This document shows, piece after piece, positions 17,680 through 27,296 of a stretch of 64,000 nt of DNA (the stretch's first letter is position 1; every line of letters starts with the position of its first letter). The notes under the pieces were generated by a model, which saw only the letters and a list, made by a program, of their open reading frames with translations, was not told where the DNA came from and did no database searches. Position numbers and translations under genes: made by a program. Source of the stretch: Nitrospirota bacterium (GTDB taxonomy: Bacteria; Nitrospirota; Thermodesulfovibrionia; UBA6902). The stretch spans positions 28,766 through 92,765 of the forward strand of contig JACRLN010000020.1 in NCBI GenBank assembly GCA_016215115.1, in the 5' to 3' direction.

Positions 17680-19257
17680 TCAGCCTATCATCGTTTTCAG
17701 GCTGAGGTCCATCTTTCTCTCGGCGGGATTGATATTTATTACCCTTGCAGTTAATTCTATCCCTGGCCTGAAGAGGTCTTCGATCTTTTCCTCGGGCTTT
17801 TTTTCTATTTCAGATTTGTGTATTAAACCTTCTACTCCGTCCTCAAGCTCCAAAAAGATACCGAAATCGGTAATGTTTGCTACCTTGCCGGTTACTGTAT
17901 CACCCATCTTGTATTTACCGGGTATTTCGTTAATCCATGGATCGGGAGTCAGTTCCTTGAGCCCTACTGAAATGCGCTCCTTTTCAGGTTCGAAGTTCAG
18001 AACCACAACCTCAATCTGCTGTCCTTTCTTGAGTACATCTGAGGGATGTTTTATGCGTTTCAACCATGAAATGTCAGATATATGGAGGAGTGCATCGATC
18101 CCTTCATCGAGGGCAATAAAGGCTCCGAAATCAGCAAAGCTTTTTACCCTTCCGGTTATTTTCTGCCCCACAACATATGTATTTTTTAAGATTTCCCACG
18201 GATTTTGTTTGAGTTGTTTTATGCTTAAGGATACTTTTTTATCTTCTTTGTTCACTTTCAGTATAACTGCTTCAACCTTGTCTCCCACAGAGAAATATTT
18301 TGAAGGTTTTATAGACTTTTCCACCCAGTCGATCTCACTTACATGTATAAGGCCTTCAAGCCCTTCTTCGAGTTCAATAAATATACCGTAATCAGTAGTG
18401 GTAATCACTTTTCCCAGCACTTTTTTCCCAACAGGATATTTTTCTTCCACCGAAGTCCACGGATCGGCTTTTTTCTGTTTATAACCGAGTGTCACCTTTC
18501 CTGTTTCAGGATTGAATGTAAGAACAACCACTTCAACAGTATCACCGATACTGAATAATTCACCGGGGTGACTGATCCTTCCCCATGACATGTCAGATAT
18601 ATGCAGCAGACCGTCTATTCCCCCAAGATCAATAAACGCTCCATAGTCAGTAAGATTCTTAATGATGCCTTTAACAAGAGCTCCTTCTTTAAGCTGATGC
18701 ACCGTCTGCTCCCTGAGTTTATTCCGTTGCTCTTCAAGGAGTACACGTCTTGAGACTATTACATTGGAACCTTTATGATTTATGTTAATCACCTTGAAGG
18801 CACAATTTTGTCCGATGAGATAATCCGGATTTTTTGTAGCCTTCAAATCAATCTGGGAACCTGGCAGAAAGGCGCTTATCCCGCCAATAGTAACAGTCAT
18901 GCCGCCTTTGACCTTTCCGGTGATCTTCCCGTCTACTGCAAGTCCTTTATTAAAGGCATTCTCAAGCATATCCCAGGTCCTAATCCCTTCAGCCTTTTGC
19001 CTTGATAGCTTCACGAAGCCGTCAGAATCATTCAGGTTAACAACAAACACCTCAATATTGTCTCCTGCTTTTAAATGATTGATATCATCCTCCAAGAGTT
19101 CTCCCAGAGGGATAAAACCTTCACACTTGGTTCCTACGTCTACAATGACACCGTCCGGCTTTACCTGCAAAACATTGCCTTTGACGATGGCTCTTTCTTT
19201 TAATCCCTTAAAAGTATTGGCATAAAGTTTTTCCAAATCGTTCATTTGAGTTTCCAT
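17680..19257 (-). CDS. rpsA: 30S ribosomal protein S1 (six S1 domains)
   Basis: 525 residues with six S1/OB domains at about 20-90, 100-170, 190-255, 275-345, 360-430 and 447-520. Each has the VxGxVxxxxxxGxFVxL pattern; the last four are most typical (DYGAFIDLGGIDGLLHISDM, DYGIFIELEEGLEGLIHVSE, DFGAFIALDEGIDALLHISD, DFGIFLELEDGVEGLIHKSE). Domains 1-2 look like the divergent ribosome-anchoring pair. S1 helps mRNA load on the 30S subunit. ATG at 19257 gives METQMNDLEKLY; an internal ATG four codons on is an alternative. It lies downstream of ispH in the cmk-plsC-ispH-rpsA order. Confidence 0.95.
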   Translation of the reverse strand: METQMNDLEKLYANTFKGLKERAIVKGNVLQVKPDGVIVDVGTKCEGFIPLGELLEDDINHLKAGDNIEVFVVNLNDSDGFVKLSRQKAEGIRTWDMLENAFNKGLAVDGKITGKVKGGMTVTIGGISAFLPGSQIDLKATKNPDYLIGQNCAFKVININHKGSNVIVSRRVLLEEQRNKLREQTVHQLKEGALVKGIIKNLTDYGAFIDLGGIDGLLHISDMSWGRISHPGELFSIGDTVEVVVLTFNPETGKVTLGYKQKKADPWTSVEEKYPVGKKVLGKVITTTDYGIFIELEEGLEGLIHVSEIDWVEKSIKPSKYFSVGDKVEAVILKVNKEDKKVSLSIKQLKQNPWEILKNTYVVGQKITGRVKSFADFGAFIALDEGIDALLHISDISWLKRIKHPSDVLKKGQQIEVVVLNFEPEKERISVGLKELTPDPWINEIPGKYKMGDTVTGKVANITDFGIFLELEDGVEGLIHKSEIEKKPEEKIEDLFRPGIELTARVININPAERKMDLSLKTMIG

Positions 19258-19271
19258 AGTTATATATTATA

Positions 19272-20111
19272 TTACCTCCCGACAGAAATTTCTTTAATTT
19301 TTTTTACAACATCATTAATTATCCGTTGTGGTGTTGAAGCGCCTCCTGATATGCCGACTTTTTCTACCTTGTTCAACCATTTTTTTACGATCTCTCCAGC
19401 CGTTTCTATGTGATATACTTTGGAGCATACTTCCCTTGAAAGTTTAACAAGCTGGTTTGTATTGGCGCTGTTTTTGCCTCCAACGATTATCATAAGGTCT
19501 ACTTTTTTTGCAAGTTCTTTTGTCTCCTTGACTCTTTGTGCAGTTGAATCGCATATTGTATTGTAAATTTTTATTTCCCTCGCTGTGCTGATTACCTGAA
19601 GGATAATTTTTTTTAAAGTTTCAAATGATTGAGTTGTCTGAACGATTATACCAACCTTCTTTTTTATGTTGGTCAGAGTTTCAGCCTCACTTGCAACGAT
19701 TACATCACTGCCGGCAAAACCAATTAATCCCTGCACTTCCGGATGATGTTTATCCCCGATTATAAGCACCTGATAGCCTTCGTCTCTCAGTTTCTTTGTA
19801 AAGTTCTGCGCTTTTTTGACAAAGGGACAGGTAGCATCGATGAGATTATATCTCATTTTTGATGTTTCAGCATACACCTCAGGTGATACCCCGTGGGTTC
19901 TGATAATAAGGGTTTTAATATCCGTGGAGTGGAGGGCCTCCGTTGTATTTATTCCTTTCTGTTTCAGTTCGCTGACCACCTGGGGGTTATGAATCAGCGG
20001 CCCGTAAGTGTATATGCCTTTCTTAGATTCTTTTGCAAGATTAAAAGCAATATCAATGGCGCGTTTAACCCCGAAACAAAAACCTGCTTTTTTACCGACT
20101 ATAATATCCAT
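19272..20111 (-). CDS. ispH: 4-hydroxy-3-methylbut-2-enyl diphosphate reductase
   Basis: The last enzyme of the non-mevalonate isoprenoid pathway, reducing HMBPP to IPP and DMAPP with a [4Fe-4S] cluster. The three cluster cysteines are visible in AGFCFGVKRAI (C12), DATCPFVKKA (about C95) and NTICDSTAQR (about C190). The HTHGVSPE-like IIRTHGVSPE and GGKNSANTNQL motifs are also present. 279 residues is normal. Its ATG overlaps the last base of plsC. dxs and ispA of the same pathway are at 55-58 kb in this window. Confidence 0.96.
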   Translation of the reverse strand: MDIIVGKKAGFCFGVKRAIDIAFNLAKESKKGIYTYGPLIHNPQVVSELKQKGINTTEALHSTDIKTLIIRTHGVSPEVYAETSKMRYNLIDATCPFVKKAQNFTKKLRDEGYQVLIIGDKHHPEVQGLIGFAGSDVIVASEAETLTNIKKKVGIIVQTTQSFETLKKIILQVISTAREIKIYNTICDSTAQRVKETKELAKKVDLMIIVGGKNSANTNQLVKLSREVCSKVYHIETAGEIVKKWLNKVEKVGISGGASTPQRIINDVVKKIKEISVGR

Positions 20112-20752
20112 TATGTTTTTTTCAACGCTCTTATTGCAGCCATTACTTCTTTGCTGATATCCTCATAAATAAGATGAGGGGAATAATTTATTTTGTGTAT
20201 AGAAGTATAATATATCGGTTTGTCAAATACTACTGTTATCTTCGCCCTCTTGAGCCATTTGGCATTAACCGGCAGCGCCATGTCAGTTCCTGTTATGAAA
20301 GCAGGAACAACCGGTGAGTTACTTAGACTAATAAGCATGCCTACGCCACGTTTGACTTCGAGGAAATCGCCGGTTTCACTCCTTCTCCCTTCAGGGAACA
20401 GAACAATAACCTCTCCTTTTTTAAGTCTCCTGACGGCCTCCTTTATAGTCGAGGGTTGGGTTTTTTGCCTGTCAACAGGAATTGCGGTTTGTCTCATTCC
20501 CCAGCTTAATATGGGTATTTCAAATAACCCCTTTCTCGCCATGAATGTGGCCCTTCTTGGAAGGACAGCGCCTAACAGAGGAGGATCTATATAGCTAATA
20601 TGATTTGCAGCAATGATTACGCCTCCTTCCAAAGGAATATTCTCTTTGCCCTTAACAACCACTCCGCCATTGATCCAGAGGATAAAACGTATCAAGATTT
20701 GCGTAAGCTTGTACAGGAAATCTATTAACATTGTATTCCACCATTTCGTCAT
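20111..20752 (-). CDS. plsC: 1-acyl-sn-glycerol-3-phosphate acyltransferase
   Basis: 213 residues in the PlsC/LPLAT family, making phosphatidic acid at the inner membrane. The catalytic NHxxxxD is AANHISYIDPP, and the acyl-acceptor motif is FPEGRRSETG. A short N-terminal amphipathic or hydrophobic segment (LIDFLYKLTQILIRFILWI) is typical. The reading frame is open to ATG 20752, but the first seven codons lie in the arm of a palindromic element (20747-20817). The second Met at 20731 (MLIDFLYK) may be the true start. It overlaps ispH by one base and lies between cmk and ispH, a conserved order. Confidence 0.92.
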   Translation of the reverse strand: MTKWWNTMLIDFLYKLTQILIRFILWINGGVVVKGKENIPLEGGVIIAANHISYIDPPLLGAVLPRRATFMARKGLFEIPILSWGMRQTAIPVDRQKTQPSTIKEAVRRLKKGEVIVLFPEGRRSETGDFLEVKRGVGMLISLSNSPVVPAFITGTDMALPVNAKWLKRAKITVVFDKPIYYTSIHKINYSPHLIYEDISKEVMAAIRALKKT

Positions 20753-20817
20753 TCCCGCTTAAAAAACTTCGGGCATGACGACTAATTTATGTGTCTCTAC
20801 TTATGACCGCATTAGTA
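20747..20817. repeat. Class A element, single-arm copy
   Basis: CGTCATTCCCGC pairs with GGGCATGACG around a short loop. Its right flank, with TAATTTATGTGTCTCTACTT, matches the reverse complement of the left end of the element at 29202 with few changes. It looks like half of a class A element. It sits between cmk and plsC and overlaps the longest possible plsC frame. Confidence 0.7.
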
Positions 20818-20822
20818 ACAAC

Positions 20823-21470
20823 TTATTTTTTCAAACTCTCAATTATCTTTTCAACAACCTCATCGATACTCAAATTTGTTGAATCTATATAAATCATATC
20901 ATCGGTTCTTTTTAGAGGGGAGGTTTTTCGGGATGAGTCCCTTAAGTCCCTCCTTCTGATATCTTCAATGGTTGTTTCACGAGTAATACTTGGGTCTTTT
21001 AATTTCATTTCTTCGTATCTTCTTCTGGCCCTTTCTTCAACACCTGCGTCGAGGTAGAATTTGTTCCCCGATTCAGGGAAAATGGTTGTTCCGGTGTCTC
21101 TGCCCTCGATCACAACTTTGCCCTGAAGGCATATGTTTCTCTGTATGGAAAATAAGCCTTGCCTCACAACAGGTATTGCCGAGACCTGAGAACTTAATTC
21201 CCCGATTTCGGCTGTTCTGATTTCCGAAGTAATATCTATACCGTCAACAGTAATCATGTCTCCATTAAAAGCGATATCTGTTTTGTCCAGTAACTTCTTC
21301 AATGTTTCTTCATCATCAAGTTTGATTTTTGCTTTCATCACCTTCCATGCAACTGCCCTGTACAGGGCGCCTGTATCAAGGTATCTATATCCCAGTTTTT
21401 TAGCAAGGAGTCTGGCAATCGTGCCTTTGCCGGCGCCCGAGGGCCCGTCTATGGTTATTACGCTTTTCAT
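20823..21470 (-). CDS. cmk: Cytidylate kinase
   Basis: Phosphorylates CMP and dCMP with ATP. 215 residues with the P-loop IDGPSGAGKGTIA at the N-terminus, the CMP-binding YRYLDTGALYRAVAW, the VIEGRDTGTTIFP motif and the RRRDLRDSSRKTSPL lid region. All are characteristic of bacterial Cmk type 1. It is the first gene of the cmk-plsC-ispH-rpsA-sppA run. A class D repeat separates it from aroA upstream. Confidence 0.96.
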   Translation of the reverse strand: MKSVITIDGPSGAGKGTIARLLAKKLGYRYLDTGALYRAVAWKVMKAKIKLDDEETLKKLLDKTDIAFNGDMITVDGIDITSEIRTAEIGELSSQVSAIPVVRQGLFSIQRNICLQGKVVIEGRDTGTTIFPESGNKFYLDAGVEERARRRYEEMKLKDPSITRETTIEDIRRRDLRDSSRKTSPLKRTDDMIYIDSTNLSIDEVVEKIIESLKK

Positions 21471-21480
21471 AGATAATATT

Positions 21481-21616
21481 TAAATCCCCCTCACCCTGAC
21501 CCTCTCCCGCAAGGGGAGAGGGGATTTGAGAGCAATATTTTCCCCTTGTTGAAGTTTCTCCTCAGCCTCTCCCCTCCCTTGACGGGAGGGGATGAAGGGG
21601 AGGGTGTAAGGGAATA
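21481..21616. repeat. Class D double inverted repeat between aroA and cmk
   Basis: AAATCCCCCTCACCCTGACC, an inner TCTCCCGCAAGGGGAGAG hairpin, then TCTCCCCTCCCTTGACGGGA and GAAGGGGAGGGTG. The outer CCCCCTCACCCT and AGGGTG arms pair across about 120 bases. This is the largest class D copy and the only sizeable break in the 20-27 kb gene run. Confidence 0.7.
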
Positions 21617-21687
21617 GTTCAAAATGAAGTCTATATTAACAAAATCTGAGATTCTAAGCTATGCTGGGTTTTTTGGGCAGGGTTATC

Positions 21688-23037
21688 CTATTTTGCCTGC
21701 TGCAGTTTATTTAATATCCCCATAAACCCCGGGAAAGATGTATTGATGCAGTCGGTATCTGAAATTGTGGTCTCGCCATCAGTCATCAGCGCGGCTATTG
21801 CCATGGACATTGCAATCCTATGGTCGCCATAGCTTTGAATGAGAGCGGGTCGCAGTTTCTCCTGCCCCTCGATTATCAAACCGTCTTCAAGTTCTTCTAC
21901 ATTGACCCCCATCTTTCTTAGTTCAGCAGCTATGGCAGTTATCCTGTCTGACTCTTTTACTCTCAATTCCTTTGCGCCTGTTATCTTTGTTTTCCCCTGT
22001 GCCAATGAAGCAGCTACACATAAGATCGGGAACTCATCAATTGTTTTGGGAACCATATCTCCGGCGATATCTATGCCTGAAAGGCCTGAATGCTTCACAT
22101 GTATGTCAGCTACCGGCTCTCCTGAAACTTCCCTTTTGTGCTCAAGTTTGATGTTCGCACCCATGGACTGAAGGATTTTCAATAAACCGGTTCTGGTTGG
22201 ATTGATCCCTGTATTTTTAATTAATAACTCTGAACCGGGAACAATGATTCCTGCTACTATAAAAAACGCAGCCGATGAAAAGTCATTGGGAACGATTATA
22301 TCAAAGGGCTTCAGCGCCGCCCTGCCTTGAACACTGACTGTCAGTCCTTTGATACTTAAATCCACCCCTGCCGCTCTCAGCATGCGTTCAGTATGATCTC
22401 TCGATTTCTCAGGTTCACTGACGGTAGTAACCCCGTCGCAGTAAAGCCCTGCAAGAAGTATTGCGGATTTCACCTGAGCGCTTGCAACAGGGGAACTGAA
22501 ACTGATTGGTTTGAGTTTTCCTCCAGTTATATTTAAAGGCGGACAACTATTTTCTGATTTTATAATTGCGCCCATTTGTGTGAGAGGTTCGATAACCCTT
22601 TTCATGGGCCTGCGGGTTAATGACGCATCTCCTTTCAATGTGGCTGAAAACGGCTGTCCTGAAAGAACTCCGCAGAGAAGCCTCATAGTGGTCCCGGAGT
22701 TCCCGCAGTCTATTGCACCTTTGGGCTCCTTCAGCCCCGTCAGCCCTTTGCCGTGGATGGTTATTTCTGTCTCAGGATTCCTGTCCTCTGTAAGGGCGAG
22801 TGGCCGCTCGCCCCTACTGACTGCTGATGGCTGATGGCTGATAGCTATTTCCACTCCCATTTGCTTAAATGCACCAATAGTGCTCAGGGGGTCTTCAGCA
22901 TAGAGAAAGTTTCTGATAATGCTTTTGCCCTCTGCAAGAGATGAAAGTATTATTGCGCGATGGGAGATTGATTTATCCGGCGGGGGAATGAGTTCGCCGC
23001 GCAAGGACCCTGTATTTTTAATGCTAATTTGACTCAA
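21688..23037 (-). CDS. aroA: 3-phosphoshikimate 1-carboxyvinyltransferase (EPSP synthase)
   Basis: Transfers enolpyruvate from PEP to shikimate 3-phosphate. 449 residues with PPDKSISHRAIILSSLA (shikimate-phosphate site), DCGNSGTTMRLLCGVLSGQ (PEP site), LTRRPMKRVIEPL, SRDHTERMLRAAG and the C-terminal KESDRITAIAAELRKMGV. Residues about 63-84 (IAISHQPSAVSRGERPLALTEDR) have no counterpart in the family. They are encoded by a class B palindrome plus class C heptamers (22790-22849), inserted in frame in the first domain near a surface strand. The gene overlaps the end of tyrA by 14 bases and is the last of the aromatic block. Confidence 0.95.
   Translation of the reverse strand: MSQISIKNTGSLRGELIPPPDKSISHRAIILSSLAEGKSIIRNFLYAEDPLSTIGAFKQMGVEIAISHQPSAVSRGERPLALTEDRNPETEITIHGKGLTGLKEPKGAIDCGNSGTTMRLLCGVLSGQPFSATLKGDASLTRRPMKRVIEPLTQMGAIIKSENSCPPLNITGGKLKPISFSSPVASAQVKSAILLAGLYCDGVTTVSEPEKSRDHTERMLRAAGVDLSIKGLTVSVQGRAALKPFDIIVPNDFSSAAFFIVAGIIVPGSELLIKNTGINPTRTGLLKILQSMGANIKLEHKREVSGEPVADIHVKHSGLSGIDIAGDMVPKTIDEFPILCVAASLAQGKTKITGAKELRVKESDRITAIAAELRKMGVNVEELEDGLIIEGQEKLRPALIQSYGDHRIAMSMAIAALMTDGETTISDTDCINTSFPGFMGILNKLQQAK
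22790..22849. repeat. Class B palindrome plus CTGATGG heptamers inside aroA
   Basis: A 28-base palindrome (GTAAGGGCGAGTGG / CCGCTCGCCCCTAC, two mismatches) at 22790-22817 is followed by TGACTG, then CTGATGG, CTGATGG, CTGATAG, CTATT. The insert is translated as part of AroA without breaking the frame. Confidence 0.85.
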
Positions 23038-23884
23038 GGGGCTGACGTGCCTCCCTGGCTTTTATAAATTCTTTTTCAAGTCCCTTCCAGTCTGATCTTT
23101 CAATAAGCTTTGTAATATTTGAAATAGAGGATGAAAACATTTTAAGGGATTTCAGAATATTCTTTTTATTGTGAGAGCAGATATCCCGCCAGAGTTCTGC
23201 AGGACTTTTCGCGATCCTTGTCATGTCTCTCAATCCCTTGCCTCCATGATGAAGTATAGCTTCGTCAACTTTAATAATGCCGTTTACCAGTGCGTATGCA
23301 ACTACATGCGGAAGGTGGCTTACGGCAGCAAAGATCACGTCGTGCTCTTCAGGTTCCATGAGCATTGTTTTTGCGCCGACAGTCTTCCATAGGTTGATAA
23401 TTTTTTTAAGGGCTGTATTGTTTGTATCCGGACCGGGAGTAATTATGCATCTGGCATTTTGGTAGAGATCGGCAGAGGCACAAGTGACCCCTGAACATTC
23501 TTTTCCTGCGATCGGATGAGCGCCCACAAAGTATACGTCTTTCGGCATGAGCGGCCCAAGTTTTTTGACAATTTGTGCCTTTACACTGCCGACATCTGTA
23601 ACTATGGCACCCTTTTTTAAATTTCGGCGTATATTTTTCATAATGGTTTCAAACTGTCCTACAGGAACGGCAAGCATAATCAGGTCCGCATCTTTTATAC
23701 CCTCAGTAAATTCAGTCGTATAGTTGTCAATAATTCCCAGTTTTTTAGCTTTGCTCAGATTCTTTTTATTCCTGCCCATACCGGTTATTTTTCCTTTAAA
23801 ACCTTGCTGTTTAAGGGCAAGCGCAAATGAGCCGCCTATCAAACCAACTCCGATAATAGCGATGTGTTTGAAATCTATTTTCAT
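23024..23884 (-). CDS. tyrA: Prephenate dehydrogenase (or arogenate dehydrogenase)
   Basis: 286 residues: an N-terminal Rossmann fold (IAIIGVGLIGGSFALALKQQG) and a C-terminal helical dimerisation domain. The substrate motif GAHPIAGKECSGV and SHLPHVVAYALVNG are typical of TyrA. It oxidatively decarboxylates prephenate to 4-hydroxyphenylpyruvate, or arogenate to tyrosine. No C-terminal ACT domain is present, so feedback control by tyrosine through that domain is absent. It lies between aroF and aroA; a class A element separates it from aroF. Confidence 0.93.
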   Translation of the reverse strand: MKIDFKHIAIIGVGLIGGSFALALKQQGFKGKITGMGRNKKNLSKAKKLGIIDNYTTEFTEGIKDADLIMLAVPVGQFETIMKNIRRNLKKGAIVTDVGSVKAQIVKKLGPLMPKDVYFVGAHPIAGKECSGVTCASADLYQNARCIITPGPDTNNTALKKIINLWKTVGAKTMLMEPEEHDVIFAAVSHLPHVVAYALVNGIIKVDEAILHHGGKGLRDMTRIAKSPAELWRDICSHNKKNILKSLKMFSSSISNITKLIERSDWKGLEKEFIKAREARQPLESN

Positions 23885-23910
23885 AGCTAACTCTGTTCCA
23901 ATGAATCCAT

Positions 23911-24003
23911 GCCGTCATTCCAGCTTGTCTGGAATCTTTTCCCAAGAAGGATTCCCGACGCGCGGAGCCTGTCCCGGCTTGTTCGGGGCTTGCGGGAATG
24001 ACA
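23911..24003. repeat. Class A palindromic element with internal expansion
   Basis: GTCATTCCAGC / TTGCGGGAATGAC ends enclose a TTGTCTGGAATC arm and a longer GC-rich core (CCCGACGCGCGGAGCCTGTC). It lies between aroF and tyrA inside the otherwise tight aromatic operon. Confidence 0.75.
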
Positions 24004-24045
24004 GAAAAAAATCAAGTTTGTCTCCTTAACTCATAACTCATAATT

Positions 24046-25071
24046 TTATATCTCCCTCCCAACCGCCTTTGCAACTGCTTTCAGTTCTTTCATAAGTGTA
24101 TTGAATTTGGTTGGTTTTAAGGATTGTTCTCCGTCTGACAAAGCCTCTTCCGGATTTGTATGGACCTCAATCATCAGGCCGTCGGCGCCCGCTGCGATTG
24201 CAGCTTTTGACATCGGGGCCACGAGTTTCCACTGACCTGCACCGTGACTGGGATCAACAATGACAGGAAGATGTGAAAGGCTTTTTAAAACGGGAATTGC
24301 GTTTAAATCGAGTGTATTCCTTGTTGCTGTCTCAAAGGTCCTTATGCCTCTTTCACACAGGATAACATTGTTATTCCCCTGAGCCATGATATATTCAGCA
24401 GCCATGAGAAGCTCTTTTATGGTTGCTGAAAGTCCTCTCTTCAGAACTATTGGTTTATTGTGGGAGCCGACTTCCTGAAGGAGCCTGAAATTTTGCATAT
24501 TTCTTGCGCCTATCTGGATAACATCGGCATATTTAAGAATAATGTCTATATCTCTCGGATCCATGATTTCTGTAACAACAGGCAGTCCCGTTTTCTCGCG
24601 TGCCTCTGCGAGTATTTTTAATCCTTCCTCTCCAAGCCCCTGAAAAGAGTAGGGTGAAGTTCTGGGTTTGAAAGCGCCTCCTCTTATAAATGTTGCGCCT
24701 CCTTTTTTGACTTCTTTTGCAATTCTTAGAAGCGTGGGCAGATCTTCAACTGCACATGGTCCAGCTATAACGTGTATTTTTTTACCTCCAATTGCATTTT
24801 TGCCGATTTTAATAACCGTGTCCTGCTTTTGAAAATCCCTGCTTGCAAGCCTGAACGGCTGGATAATCCTGTGGATTTTCTCAACGCCTGACATCGAAGC
24901 AAAGGCATTTGCCTCATCCTCTGTAATCTTTGAAGTGTCGCCAATAACGCCGACGACGGTTCTCTCTGTTCCCTTAGATATATTGGCCTTAAACCCTTTG
25001 CTTTCAAGTTTCTTGATAATATGACGAAGTTCTTTTTGAGTAATACTTTTTCTCAGAACTATAATATCCAT
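24046..25071 (-). CDS. aroF: 3-deoxy-7-phosphoheptulonate synthase (type I-beta) with N-terminal ferredoxin-like domain
   Basis: Makes DAHP from PEP and erythrose 4-phosphate, the first step of the shikimate pathway. 341 residues: an N-terminal regulatory ferredoxin-like (ACT-like) domain (1-80, [20 protein letters not shown]) and a TIM-barrel catalytic domain. The barrel has [47 protein letters not shown] and DPSHGAGQW. The layout matches the Thermotoga-type enzyme, which is inhibited by tyrosine or phenylalanine through the N-terminal domain. It sits between hisC and tyrA with an 11-base gap to hisC. Confidence 0.95.
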   Translation of the reverse strand: MDIIVLRKSITQKELRHIIKKLESKGFKANISKGTERTVVGVIGDTSKITEDEANAFASMSGVEKIHRIIQPFRLASRDFQKQDTVIKIGKNAIGGKKIHVIAGPCAVEDLPTLLRIAKEVKKGGATFIRGGAFKPRTSPYSFQGLGEEGLKILAEAREKTGLPVVTEIMDPRDIDIILKYADVIQIGARNMQNFRLLQEVGSHNKPIVLKRGLSATIKELLMAAEYIMAQGNNNVILCERGIRTFETATRNTLDLNAIPVLKSLSHLPVIVDPSHGAGQWKLVAPMSKAAIAAGADGLMIEVHTNPEEALSDGEQSLKPTKFNTLMKELKAVAKAVGREI

Positions 25072-25081
25072 ACCAGTCTCC

Positions 25082-26170
25082 CTATCTCATCTCCTTGACT
25101 ATTATTTTTAACGCTTCAATCAATCTCCTGTTCTCTTTCGGAAGACCTATTGTAACACGTATTGCATTATCACCCATAGGTCTTACAATTATCCCTTTTT
25201 TCAGAAAAGAAGTGTATATTGGAAGAGCTGTTTTATCTTCCAAATGTATATAAATAAAATTCGCCTCTGTCGGCACATAATTAATTTTCATGGCATCGAG
25301 GCTTTTATAAAGATACTTTTTTCCTTTTTCATTTATCAGTTTTGTTTTTGCAAGATGTTTTTCGTCGCCCATTGCTGCAACAGCGGCCTTCTGCGCCAGA
25401 GAATTTATATTAAAGGGTTGACGCACTTTATTCATCTCTGCAATTATTTCAGCTCTTGCCATGCCGTATCCAATCCTTAATCCTGCAAGGCCGTATATTT
25501 TAGAAAAAGTCCTGAGAATAAGTATATCCCTGCCTTCTCTGAAATATTTCATGCTGTCTGCATAATCTGATGAAGCAACGTATTCATAATACGCTTCATC
25601 AATAACAACCAGCACTCCTTCGGGGATTCTTTCTATGAATGCGCTCATCTCTGTCTTTGTGTTTATTGTGCCTGTCGGGTTATTTGGATTTGCTATGAAA
25701 ATAATCCTTGTCTTTTCTGATATTCTCGAAGCCATTTCCTGAAGATTATGACGCCACTCACGCAGAGGTACAATAATATTGTTGCCCTGTACCGCCTGTA
25801 CAATCGTTGAATACACGACAAAAGAAGGGTGCGCCATTATCGCCTCATCCCCGGGCCTGAGAAAGGTCCTGACGGCCAGCTCGATAATTTCATTGGAACC
25901 GTTGCCAAATATTATTTCTTCAGGTTGGACCCGCAATCTTTCTGACAATGTCTGTCTGAGATAATAGCAGCTTCCGTCAGGATATCTGTTCAAATTGTCC
26001 AGTCCTTTACGAAGAGCCTTAATCGCGAGAGGTGAAGGGCCTAAAGGATTTTCATTGGAGGCAAGCTTGATGGAGCCGGTAATTCCAAGTTCCCTTTCAA
26101 GTTCCTCTATCGGTTTTCCCGGGACGTACGGCTTGATGCTTTTTATGTGTTCTGGGGCGTGTATCATCAT
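25082..26170 (-). CDS. hisC: Histidinol-phosphate / aromatic aminotransferase
   Basis: 362 residues, PLP-dependent fold type I. The PLP Lys is in [17 protein letters not shown] (about K228), with NPNNPTGT and an aspartate in VIDEAYYEY. Family HisC. Its place inside pheA-hisC-aroF-tyrA-aroA suggests that here it mainly transaminates phenylpyruvate and 4-hydroxyphenylpyruvate, as in other aromatic supraoperons. It could also serve histidine synthesis. The 42-base gap to pheA holds AGCTAACAGCTGTAAGCTTT-like short repeats. Confidence 0.9.
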   Translation of the reverse strand: MMIHAPEHIKSIKPYVPGKPIEELERELGITGSIKLASNENPLGPSPLAIKALRKGLDNLNRYPDGSCYYLRQTLSERLRVQPEEIIFGNGSNEIIELAVRTFLRPGDEAIMAHPSFVVYSTIVQAVQGNNIIVPLREWRHNLQEMASRISEKTRIIFIANPNNPTGTINTKTEMSAFIERIPEGVLVVIDEAYYEYVASSDYADSMKYFREGRDILILRTFSKIYGLAGLRIGYGMARAEIIAEMNKVRQPFNINSLAQKAAVAAMGDEKHLAKTKLINEKGKKYLYKSLDAMKINYVPTEANFIYIHLEDKTALPIYTSFLKKGIIVRPMGDNAIRVTIGLPKENRRLIEALKIIVKEMR

Positions 26171-26212
26171 TATTCTAATAAAAGCTAATAGCTAACAGCT
26201 GTAAGCTTTCAG

Positions 26213-27280
26213 CTATTCTGCAGATGGGTAGGAGCCCAGCACTTTCAGATAGAGGCATTCCTTTTTTACATCATTAATCGCTTTTTTTACTCCCTTATCT
26301 TCTATATGGCCTTCCATATCAACAAAGAATATGTATTCCCAGGCCTTTCTCCTAGATGGTCTTGATTCGATCTTTGTGAGGTTGAGTTTGTGTTTTGCAA
26401 AGGCCCTCAGAATCAGAAAAAGAGCGCCGGGTTTATCTTTTATTGTCAACATTACCGATGTTTTGTCCTTTCCTGTTTTGGGCGGTGATTCTTTTGCAAT
26501 TACTAAAAACCGGGTAAAGTTATTTTTATAGTCTTCGATACCTTTTTCAATAAACTGAAGATTGTATACAGAAGCGGCAAGCTCGCTTGCAACAGCGGCG
26601 GCATTTGGGTCCTTTGAAACACGCTTAGCTGCTGCTGCAGTGCTCATTTCTTCTATTACAGGTATTCCGGGAAAATTTTTTTCCAGCCATTCACGGCATT
26701 GAGCCCGGGCCTGCGGATGGGAATAAATTTTTCTGACGTCGTCCCGGTTGCCTGTTTTTGAAAGCAGGTTATGTCTTATTTCAAGCATTATTTCAAAGGC
26801 GATTTTCAGATCAGAATCAATGAACATGTCGAGAGTGGAATTGACTACCCCTTCTGTTGAATTTTCAATTGGTACCACACCATACTGCGCCTTATCTCTT
26901 GTAACAGCTTCAAAAACTCCTTTGATGGTGCTTTCGGATATGTATTCAGCAGAAGAGCCGAATTTTCTGCTCGATGCAAGATGAGTAAAGGTTGCAGAAG
27001 GGCCTAAGTATGCAACCTTTAAAGGTTGCTGCAGGGAAAGAGATGCAGACAGGATTTCTTCATAGATCAATTTAAGGACATTATTAGGGAAAGGTCCCGG
27101 ATTTATTTCTGTAAGTCTTCTGAGAATCTCTTTCTCTCTTTCAGGCGAATGTATGCTTAAATTTTTGTCCTGTTTTGCCTTTCCGATTTCAATGGCAATC
27201 GCAGCTCTCTTGTTCAGCAGTTCGAGTATACGAAGATCGAAAGCGTCAATTTTCTTTCTTAGTTCATTGAGATCAGACAT
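26213..27280 (-). CDS. pheA: Bifunctional chorismate mutase / prephenate dehydratase
   Basis: 355 residues in three domains. An AroQ chorismate mutase (1-85: LNELRKKIDAFDLRILELLN, AIEIGKAKQ, EREKEILRRL) is followed by prephenate dehydratase (about 90-270: VAYLGPSATFTHLA, VVPIENSTEGVVNSTLD, HPQARAQCREWL, NFTRFLVIA). A C-terminal ACT domain (KPGALFLILRAFAKHKLNLTKIESRPSR) contains the ESRP motif for phenylalanine inhibition. It makes phenylpyruvate from chorismate. It is the first gene of the leftward aromatic block. Confidence 0.95.
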   Translation of the reverse strand: MSDLNELRKKIDAFDLRILELLNKRAAIAIEIGKAKQDKNLSIHSPEREKEILRRLTEINPGPFPNNVLKLIYEEILSASLSLQQPLKVAYLGPSATFTHLASSRKFGSSAEYISESTIKGVFEAVTRDKAQYGVVPIENSTEGVVNSTLDMFIDSDLKIAFEIMLEIRHNLLSKTGNRDDVRKIYSHPQARAQCREWLEKNFPGIPVIEEMSTAAAAKRVSKDPNAAAVASELAASVYNLQFIEKGIEDYKNNFTRFLVIAKESPPKTGKDKTSVMLTIKDKPGALFLILRAFAKHKLNLTKIESRPSRRKAWEYIFFVDMEGHIEDKGVKKAINDVKKECLYLKVLGSYPSAE

Positions 27281-27296
27281 AATATTTTCACATTAT

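Noticed and set aside
17729..18391. 220-residue frame antisense to rpsA
   Set aside because: Runs through the repeated S1 domains in the opposite strand; no ribosome site, serine/phenylalanine-rich shadow composition.
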